Shown here piece after piece: positions 5,318 through 10,107 of a DNA stretch of 10,107 nt. The translations under genes were made by a program, and so were the position numbers. The stretch comes from Sulfurovum sp. Its GTDB lineage: Bacteria > Campylobacterota > Campylobacteria > Campylobacterales > Sulfurovaceae. The notes below the pieces were generated by a model. That model searched no databases. It saw only the letters and a program-made list of their open reading frames with translations, and was not told the origin of the DNA. The stretch covers positions 1-10,107 of the forward strand of contig JALSSQ010000213.1 of NCBI GenBank assembly GCA_026984165.1. The letters run 5' to 3'. Position 1 is the stretch's first letter; each line of letters begins with the position of its first letter.

Positions 5318-5836
5318 CTACGCAGCTGCTTGTTTTGCTGCTGCGATTGCTTCGTCGTAGTTTGGTTCTTCTGTAATTTCAGGTACTGTTTGCTTGTAAG
5401 CAATTTTTCCATCTTTACCTACAACAAAGATAACTCTAGCTGTTACACCAGCCAAAGGACCATCTGCTAGAAGTACACCATAAGCGTTTGCGAAGTCTTT
5501 GTTTCTGAAGTCAGAACATACTTTGAGGTTTTCGATTCCAGCTGCTCCACACCATCTTGCTGCTGCAAATGGAAGGTCCATAGACACTGTGATTACCTCT
5601 ACACCGTCAAGTGATGCTGCTTCTTGGTTAAATCTTCTTGTTTCTGCATCACATACCCCTGTATCTAGTGAAGGCACTGCAATGACTAGTTGCACTTTAC
5701 CCTCTCCACCAATTTGCTCATCTTGAAGCATTGGATCACAGTTTACTACTGTCACTACTGGTGCTGCATCACCTACGTTTACTTCTGTTCCACCTAGGTT
5801 ACATACGATGTCATTTTTAAATGTTACTGTTGCCAT
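5318..5836 (-). CDS. tpx: thiol peroxidase (atypical 2-Cys peroxiredoxin)
   Basis: 172 aa, close to the usual Tpx length of about 165-170. It reduces H2O2 and organic peroxides with electrons from thioredoxin. Landmarks: VNVGDAAP near 19-26, the peroxidatic motif PSLDTGVCD at 55-63 with C62, and the resolving C96 in AARWCGAAGI, the roughly 34-residue spacing that defines Tpx as opposed to AhpC or BCP. SDFRNKDFANAYGV and the closing TVPEITEEPNYDEAI also match the family. Two additional cysteines, C33 and C106 (KVCSDFR), lie near the active site. There is no signal peptide in sequence; some Tpx proteins are nonetheless found outside the cytoplasm. AAAGGAT precedes the ATG. It stands 116 bases downstream of the flavoprotein operon and is probably separately transcribed, fitting an oxidative-stress gene in a microaerophile. 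Confidence 0.95.
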   Translation of the reverse strand: MATVTFKNDIVCNLGGTEVNVGDAAPVVTVVNCDPMLQDEQIGGEGKVQLVIAVPSLDTGVCDAETRRFNQEAASLDGVEVITVSMDLPFAAARWCGAAGIENLKVCSDFRNKDFANAYGVLLADGPLAGVTARVIFVVGKDGKIAYKQTVPEITEEPNYDEAIAAAKQAAA

Positions 5837-5866
5837 TTAATATCCTTTAAATTGTTTTGTATCTGC

Positions 5867-5872
5867 ATTATG
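5867..5872 (-). promoter_or_regulatory. possible -10 box of tpx
   Basis: CATAAT on the minus strand, 30 bases upstream of the tpx ATG. Further upstream TTAAGAC and TTTAAGTC are near-identical blocks separated by AT-rich DNA and could be regulator half-sites. No well-spaced -35 is evident. Confidence 0.3.
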
Positions 5873-5952
5873 ACTTAAATAGGATAAAATTAGTCTTAAT
5901 TAAATTTAAATGTTTTTCTTCTGCACTCTAATTGATAAAGTGTTACCAAATA

Positions 5953-7122
5953 TCACAATCCGGGTATGCGGGGAATATGCCCCAGCTTAGAGTGTTTACA
6001 ATACCATCCCCACCCTTTTTTCATCCAATGTCCAAACAGAGGCATAGGTATAATCTTGCCTCCTTTGTCATCTCTATAGACAAAAGCTGCACCATCCCCT
6101 GTATCCATCACACACAAAATATTGAGGTGCTGCATATAGCTTTGCTTTGAATCGATACCCTGCATATGTGCATTGATATTGTAGGCAACATTTTTTGCCA
6201 TCACCTCAGCCACATGTCCTTGCTTGGCACGCCATTTTGGTCCCATAAGCGATGCTGAATCACCAATAGCATAGATACCCTCAAAACCTTCGACTTCACT
6301 ATATTCATTGGTCACCACATAGCCTGTCTCACTTAGAGGCAAGCCGCTATTTTTGAGAATATGGTGTCCTGTACCTGCAGAGATAAACATGGTTAAATCT
6401 GATGCTACTTTTGTACCATCTTCAAAGAGTATGCCATCCTCTACAAATTTGTCTATTTTGACCCCTGTGTGTGTTTTGATATCTGTTCTCTTAAACATTT
6501 TGTCCATCATCGCCAATGCTTTTTCGCCCATCTTCTGTCCAGGCTTTTGCATAGGAGCAAAAAAAGTAAGTTCAAAATGAGTGCGGAGACCTTTTTTCTT
6601 GAGATAGTGATGCACATTAAAGAGCATCTCAAACGCAGGGCCTCCACGTACAGCAGAGGTATCCTTGGGGTTTCCGCCAAATCCCATGGCTATCTTCCCA
6701 TGCCCCTTCAGCACAAGTGCATCTAAGCGTTCATACAAGCCTGTTGCCTCTTCTGGTTTTCCACAAATAGACAAGGTATGCTCCATGCCCTGATGCGCCA
6801 TCTTATCTTGTCCCAGTGCTACAACAATATAAGCAAACCCCTCAAGCATACGTCCGCTTGCCAATGTCACTTTTTTCTTCCTTGCATCTATCTGCGTCAC
6901 GGGGTCTATGATAAGCTCGAAACCATGTTTCATTGCCAGCTTATCCAAGGGTACAGAGATATCCTCTTTTGTTAGCTCTCCTGTAGGAATCCATATAGAT
7001 GTAGGATAGATATAAAAATAGTCTCTATCACTCACCAAAGCAACCTCTATGCCTTGCTTGCGCAAAAAAATGGCTGCCTCAACACCTGCAAAACCACCAC
7101 CTAATACCAGTACCTTCTGCAC
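5953..7122 (-). CDS. sulfide:quinone oxidoreductase-like FAD flavoprotein (substrate uncertain)
   Basis: 389 aa beginning with GTG at 7122, six bases after AGGAG. It is a two-dinucleotide-binding-domain flavoprotein: VLVLGGGFAGVEAA at 4-17 binds FAD, and EGIYAIGDSA at 281-290 is the second FAD motif. The C-terminus (PLFGHWMKKGWGWYCKH, 361-377) resembles the amphipathic quinone/membrane-contact tail of the SQR family. SQRs use two essential cysteines near residues 156 and 347 in Aquifex numbering. Here C337 (NILCVMD) could match the latter and C120 another conserved cysteine, but the middle one is absent: the aligned region reads AVRGGPAFEM at 157-166 where SQRs have C-x-GPAYEF. Sulfide oxidation is therefore doubtful; another quinone-reducing or electron-transfer role is possible. 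It is the last gene of the ccoG operon, 19 bases after ccoG. Confidence 0.72.
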   Translation of the reverse strand: MQKVLVLGGGFAGVEAAIFLRKQGIEVALVSDRDYFYIYPTSIWIPTGELTKEDISVPLDKLAMKHGFELIIDPVTQIDARKKKVTLASGRMLEGFAYIVVALGQDKMAHQGMEHTLSICGKPEEATGLYERLDALVLKGHGKIAMGFGGNPKDTSAVRGGPAFEMLFNVHHYLKKKGLRTHFELTFFAPMQKPGQKMGEKALAMMDKMFKRTDIKTHTGVKIDKFVEDGILFEDGTKVASDLTMFISAGTGHHILKNSGLPLSETGYVVTNEYSEVEGFEGIYAIGDSASLMGPKWRAKQGHVAEVMAKNVAYNINAHMQGIDSKQSYMQHLNILCVMDTGDGAAFVYRDDKGGKIIPMPLFGHWMKKGWGWYCKHSKLGHIPRIPGL

Positions 7123-7141
7123 GTCAATCTCCTATTGTACA

Positions 7142-8584
7142 TTATTTTTTCAATTTATCAATGCTAGGATACATAAATACTGCTTGTCTTTGGATAATAA
7201 TTTTTTCTTTATCATCCACAGCATAGGCAACAATCTTCACAGGAATTGGTGTATCTTTTTTAGCACCATTGCCAAGTGCCGATGTCGCTTCAAGAAGTAC
7301 TACTTTTTTCTTTTTCTTCCCTGCTGCGATTTTAAAGGCTTCAGATGGCCGTTTAATCTCTATTTTATCATTACCCACAATATCAAAATAATACCTATGT
7401 GCTTTACTGTCTGTATTTGAGAACGTAAAGATATAATCATTTTGCACTGCACCATTTTCTAATATTTTGTAGAGTCTTGGAGATTTATTGATATCTAAAA
7501 GCATATGCTCTTTTTTGCTTCCCATCACAAAAAGGGCTACAAGCACAATAGTAAGTACAGCAAAATAGGCAATGACTTTGCCTCTAAAGTAATTTGTTTT
7601 CCCTTCATGTCTAAGTGTCTCTTTCTCTGATGACCACTGCACCAAGCTCGGTTTTCCCAATGCCCCCATCACCGTCGTACAGGCATCTACACACTCCAGA
7701 CAGTTGATACACTCAAGCTGCAACCCTTTACGAATATCAATATGTGTTGGACATACCGTAACACAAGATTCACACGTGGTACACTCTGCATTTGGCTCTA
7801 CACTCAAGAGCTCTTTTTGTTTGGTAAATTGCTTATGCCTTTCATTCCCGTGCCCTTCATAAATCTCACCACCACGAATAGGGTCATAAACTGCCATAAT
7901 GGTATCATCATCATACAGTACTGACTGCACACGGCTGTAGGGACAGATATAGATACAAAAATTCTCTTTAATCATCACTACATCCACAATAATAAACAGT
8001 GCAATACCCACAAACATACCCACCAGTACCATATGCTCTGCTGGATTTGACAAATATCTAAAAAAATCTTCAGGTGGCACAAAAAACCACATAAAGTCTG
8101 CTGCTGCAATGAAAGCAAGAAGTGACCACAGTAAAACTGCAATCACTTTTTTCACCTTGTTTTCCATTTTGGACATATCTGGCTCTTTTTGTTTATTCTT
8201 GATGCGTTTGCGAAGTCCCAACAGTTTCGTCTCTATACCATCTCTATAGATTACACGAAAGATGGTTTGGGGACAAGCCCATCCACACCATGCTCTACCA
8301 CCCAATGCAGTCACCGCAAAAATGCCCAAAAAGAGCAACATAAGCAAAAATGGCATCAAATAGAGCTCCTGCATATCAAACGAGACACCTGCAAGTTCCA
8401 ATTTCTTATGGTCAAAACTGAGTAAAAAAAGATGATTCTCACCCATAGTAATCCATGGCATTACCAATGCCACAACCGTTGCAATGGCATAGACCCAATA
8501 TCTCTTAATACGATACGGTACCCAGCCCTTCAAATACTCTTTTGCCTGATTTTTCTTTGTTTTTTTCACTGCTGCTGCTTCCAT
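7142..8584 (-). CDS. ccoG: cbb3 cytochrome oxidase accessory protein CcoG (FixG/RdxA), copper reductase
   Basis: 480 aa, full length for the family. An inner-membrane iron-sulfur protein that reduces Cu(II) to Cu(I) during assembly of the CuB site of cbb3-type cytochrome oxidase. Transmembrane segments are at about 29-46, 75-95, 147-169, 186-207 and 340-358. Cysteine motifs in order: RAWCGWACPQT at about 97-107, NFCIYICPYSRVQ near 210, then two ferredoxin-type [4Fe-4S] clusters in CTTCESCVTVCP and CINCLECVDAC at about 268-305. The C-terminal region after 358 is a periplasmic immunoglobulin-like domain (FixG C-terminal). Its ATG overlaps the stop of the upstream gene by one base (TAATG), implying translational coupling. 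No ccoNOPQ genes lie in the window, so it is separated from the oxidase structural genes and paired with a flavoprotein instead. Confidence 0.95.
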   Translation of the reverse strand: MEAAAVKKTKKNQAKEYLKGWVPYRIKRYWVYAIATVVALVMPWITMGENHLFLLSFDHKKLELAGVSFDMQELYLMPFLLMLLFLGIFAVTALGGRAWCGWACPQTIFRVIYRDGIETKLLGLRKRIKNKQKEPDMSKMENKVKKVIAVLLWSLLAFIAAADFMWFFVPPEDFFRYLSNPAEHMVLVGMFVGIALFIIVDVVMIKENFCIYICPYSRVQSVLYDDDTIMAVYDPIRGGEIYEGHGNERHKQFTKQKELLSVEPNAECTTCESCVTVCPTHIDIRKGLQLECINCLECVDACTTVMGALGKPSLVQWSSEKETLRHEGKTNYFRGKVIAYFAVLTIVLVALFVMGSKKEHMLLDINKSPRLYKILENGAVQNDYIFTFSNTDSKAHRYYFDIVGNDKIEIKRPSEAFKIAAGKKKKKVVLLEATSALGNGAKKDTPIPVKIVAYAVDDKEKIIIQRQAVFMYPSIDKLKK

Positions 8585-9252
8585 TACGATGCCTTTTTTT
8601 CATTTATTGCTTCTGCTTCAAAAGGACAAATCAATACAATGTTGTCCACCTCTTTGTCTTCTAGTGTTGATACAGCCGAACCAATACTGGCGACTAGACT
8701 TTTTAAACCTCGAGATTCTATATAATCTTTTAAGGAGGATCGGCTTACGTTCAAATGGCGTGCAATGGCACTCACGCTCTGTTTTTGTGCCAACATGCTC
8801 ATAACCTTTCCGTGATAGATGTCAAATTTTGAGCTTGATTTACTCCCCTTTGGACGACCTATTTGGGTCGATTCAGCTGGCCTTTTACGTTGTGCTTCAA
8901 GCAAAGGAAACACTTCAGCCATGTGACTCTCTTTGTTAATGAGCAAGTTTGCACTGCACACCCACAAATCTACATCATGACTTAACATACAGTTAATCAC
9001 TTTGACCAGTTCATCAACCCGTGTACTCAGTACAGATAAAGAAGAGACAATCACTGTATGTCTGCCTTCCCCTAACGATTTTAGAAAACTTTCAAACTCT
9101 TTTCTTTCATCCATCACAAGATCTTTAGTGGCATACTCAACGACCTCTTGCATCACATCCATATTTTTTCGATGAGAAAAAGCCAAGATATCATTCTTCT
9201 GCATCACCATATTATCAAGGTTTGGTATCTGTCGCATATAGGCATAAACCAT
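8584..9252 (-). CDS. resolvase-like DNA-binding protein lacking the catalytic serine; probable regulator of ccoG
   Basis: 222 aa. The layout is that of a small serine recombinase. Residues 2-110 resemble the resolvase catalytic domain: VYAYMRQ start, HTVIVSSLSVLS at 65-76, DELVKVINCMLSHDVDLWVCSANLLI at 80-105. A GRPKGS linker follows at 132-137, then a helix-turn-helix at about 155-183 (SVSAIARHLNVSRSSLKDYI). The catalytic landmarks are missing: the family's Y-x-RVS with the nucleophilic serine reads YAYMRQ, and the D-R-L-x-R motif reads SVLSTR. A C-terminal extension of about 40 residues follows the HTH. It should bind DNA but not recombine it. It is first in the operon, has AAAGGAT before the ATG, and overlaps ccoG by one base. 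The likely role, by inference, is transcriptional control of its own operon. It could also be a decaying recombinase, but the intact frame and coupling argue against that. Confidence 0.75.
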   Translation of the reverse strand: MVYAYMRQIPNLDNMVMQKNDILAFSHRKNMDVMQEVVEYATKDLVMDERKEFESFLKSLGEGRHTVIVSSLSVLSTRVDELVKVINCMLSHDVDLWVCSANLLINKESHMAEVFPLLEAQRKRPAESTQIGRPKGSKSSSKFDIYHGKVMSMLAQKQSVSAIARHLNVSRSSLKDYIESRGLKSLVASIGSAVSTLEDKEVDNIVLICPFEAEAINEKKAS

Positions 9253-9275
9253 AACTATCCTTTTAAATTTTGATA

Positions 9276-9304
9276 ATCTTATCTTATTTAACGATTAAAG
9301 TCAA
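9276..9304 (-). promoter_or_regulatory. sigma70-type promoter of the regulator-ccoG-flavoprotein operon
   Basis: On the minus strand TTGACT (-35, 9299-9304) and TAAGAT (-10, 9276-9281) are separated by exactly 17 bases. Transcription would start near 9268, giving a leader of about 16 bases before the ATG at 9252, enough for the AAAGGAT ribosome binding site. This is the most canonical promoter in the window. Confidence 0.65.
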
Positions 9305-9319
9305 GTATTTTAAGACTTT
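9297..9319. promoter_or_regulatory. inverted repeat overlapping the -35 box (operator candidate)
   Basis: AAAGTC at 9297-9302 and its exact complement GACTTT at 9314-9319, spaced by 11 bases. The two-turn centre distance suits a dimeric HTH protein. It overlaps the -35 box of the minus-strand promoter. A further GTCAA copy lies at 9324-9328. Occupancy should block the ccoG operon and could also affect moaC, whose -10 lies about 35 bases away. Confidence 0.45.
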
Positions 9320-9349
9320 TTTCGTCAAATATCTCTTTTTTGGTACTTT

Positions 9350-9360
9350 TATGCTAAAAT
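9350..9360 (+). promoter_or_regulatory. extended -10 promoter element of moaC
   Basis: TATGCTAAAAT, identical to the element before mqnD and also ending 27 bases before the start codon. There is no recognisable -35; a T-run lies immediately upstream. Confidence 0.6.
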
Positions 9361-9387
9361 CATTCAAAAAATACAAGGCATACCCTA

Positions 9388-9858
9388 GTGAACTTAACAC
9401 ATTTAGATGAACAGAACAAACCCAAAATGGTAGATGTAGGCGATAAAACCCCCTCAACCAGAAAGGCAACCGCCTCAGGTATTATTGAGGTCAGTCAGTC
9501 TGCCTTTGATGCGGTCATCACCAACACAGCCAAAAAAGGTCCCGTCCTTCAAACCGCTGTCATCGCAGCCATACAGGCCACTAAACAGACCTCTACACTC
9601 ATTCCTATGTGCCATCCTCTCATGATTACCTCCGTCAAAACTGACATAGAGGAACTCCCTGAACTACCAGGCTTCAAACTCACTGTTACTGCCAAACTCA
9701 ATGGTCAAACAGGTGTAGAAATGGAGGCACTTACAGGTGTCAGCGTAGGACTACTTACGATTTATGATATGCTTAAAGCCATCGACAAAGGGATGGTGAT
9801 ACGCAACGTACAGCTAGAACATAAATCAGGTGGAAATTCTGGCGATTTTAAGCGATAA
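9388..9858 (+). CDS. moaC: cyclic pyranopterin monophosphate synthase (molybdenum cofactor step 1)
   Basis: 156 aa, full length. With MoaA it converts GTP to cyclic pyranopterin monophosphate; MoaC acts on the 3',8-cyclo-GTP intermediate in the cytosol. Landmarks: MVDVGDKTPSTRKATASG at 14-31, the active-site MCHPLMIT at about 72-79, GVEMEALTGVSVGLLTIYDM at 110-129 and KSGGNSGDF near the C-terminus. The start is GTG at 9388, with AAGG nine bases upstream; the next ATG (codon 14) would cut into the conserved N-terminus only slightly but has no ribosome binding site. It has its own extended -10 promoter and is divergent from the ccoG operon. The following gene starts 9 bases after its stop, so the two form an operon. 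Its presence implies molybdoenzymes such as nitrate or formate-related reductases elsewhere in the genome. Confidence 0.94.
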   Translation: MNLTHLDEQNKPKMVDVGDKTPSTRKATASGIIEVSQSAFDAVITNTAKKGPVLQTAVIAAIQATKQTSTLIPMCHPLMITSVKTDIEELPELPGFKLTVTAKLNGQTGVEMEALTGVSVGLLTIYDMLKAIDKGMVIRNVQLEHKSGGNSGDFKR

Positions 9859-9867
9859 GGAGAAACT

Positions 9868-10107
9868 ATGAAAATTTTAGATGAAAATATGCCCCAACGT
9901 CCAGAGATAAACTACCCAACAACATGGGGATTCAAGATTATTGGCAAAGACAAAGAAGCTTTAAAAAAGTGTATTAAAGAGATTATGAAAATAGAAGGAG
10001 ACAAAGAGCACCTCTGCTCCATAGGCAACCAATCAAAAACAGGTAAATTTACCACCTACAATGCATCCTGCACCGTTAATTCAGAAGAAGAAAGAAACCG
10101 TATCTTC
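9868..10107 (+). CDS. DUF493 (YbeD-like) family protein, partial (right edge)
   Basis: 80 codons are visible from the ATG at 9868, which follows AAGGAG by 6 bases; the frame is open at the window end. The core PTTWGFKIIGKDKEALKKCI at 17-36 is the DUF493 signature (P-x-x-W-x-F-K-x-I-G), a small ferredoxin-like alpha/beta fold; H. pylori HP0495 and E. coli YbeD are members. The usual length is about 85-95 aa, so only a few residues are missing. The role is not well established: an ACT-like regulatory fold has been suggested, with no known ligand. It directly follows moaC with the ribosome binding site abutting the moaC stop. Confidence 0.85.
   Translation, partial: MKILDENMPQRPEINYPTTWGFKIIGKDKEALKKCIKEIMKIEGDKEHLCSIGNQSKTGKFTTYNASCTVNSEEERNRIF

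Noticed and set aside
5185..5412. Minus-strand frame of 75 codons with a hydrophobic C-terminal stretch, resembling a small membrane protein
   Set aside because: It overlaps the 3' end of tpx in another frame; the hydrophobicity comes from T-rich DNA (including the candidate terminator), and no ribosome binding site was seen.
8584..9252. Active mobile element or invertible DNA switch signalled by the resolvase-like gene
   Set aside because: No transposase, no flanking inverted or direct repeats of element type, no crossover sites, and the catalytic motifs appear absent.
9284..9469. Minus-strand frame of 61 codons across the divergent promoter region
   Set aside because: It overlaps the start of moaC and both promoters and has no recognisable protein features.

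Overview
The window looks like a chromosomal stretch from a Campylobacterota (epsilonproteobacterial) genome, probably of the free-living Sulfurovum/Sulfurimonas type. The supporting signs are a futalosine-pathway menaquinone gene (mqnD), a short MurB of the Helicobacter kind (about 258 aa), an atypical Tpx, CcoG for a cbb3 oxidase, a DUF493 protein, AT-rich intergenic DNA and AAGGA-type ribosome binding sites. The placement rests on remembered family features, not on a database search. No tRNA, rRNA, CRISPR array, insertion sequence or phage gene was seen, and no gene-free stretch exceeds 300 bases.

Layout. (1) Bases 1-966, minus strand: a hemerythrin-like protein followed downstream by a redox protein that runs off the left edge and joins a BFD-like [2Fe-2S] domain to a ferredoxin-reductase-type FAD domain. 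This block is visibly richer in A+T than the next gene. (2) Bases 967-1162: a divergent intergenic region with a 19-bp palindrome on the hemerythrin side, a perfect 20-bp tandem duplication, and an extended -10 promoter for mqnD. (3) 1163-2965, plus strand: mqnD, then an intergenic region with two different heptanucleotide tandem repeats, then murB, whose ribosome binding site and start codon lie inside a perfect 16-bp hairpin. (4) 2969-5198, minus strand: two related L,D-transpeptidase lipoproteins on either side of a small charged protein of unknown function, followed by a secreted DUF1566/Lcl-domain protein that converges on murB. (5) 5318-5836, minus: thiol peroxidase Tpx. (6) 5953-9252, minus: an apparent three-gene operon, transcribed in the order resolvase-like DNA-binding protein, ccoG, SQR-like flavoprotein. 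(7) 9388 to the right edge, plus: moaC and a DUF493 gene, divergent from the operon.

Themes. Most genes concern the cell envelope (MurB, two L,D-transpeptidases) or respiration and redox defence (MqnD, CcoG, SQR-like flavoprotein, Tpx, hemerythrin, [2Fe-2S]/FAD reductase, MoaC for molybdoenzymes). The most unusual item is the gene at the head of the ccoG operon. It has the architecture of a serine recombinase (resolvase domain, GRPKGS linker, helix-turn-helix) but seems to have lost the catalytic serine and arginine motifs. It is also translationally coupled to ccoG, and an inverted repeat overlaps the -35 box of its promoter. This suggests a recombinase turned into a transcription regulator of respiratory genes.
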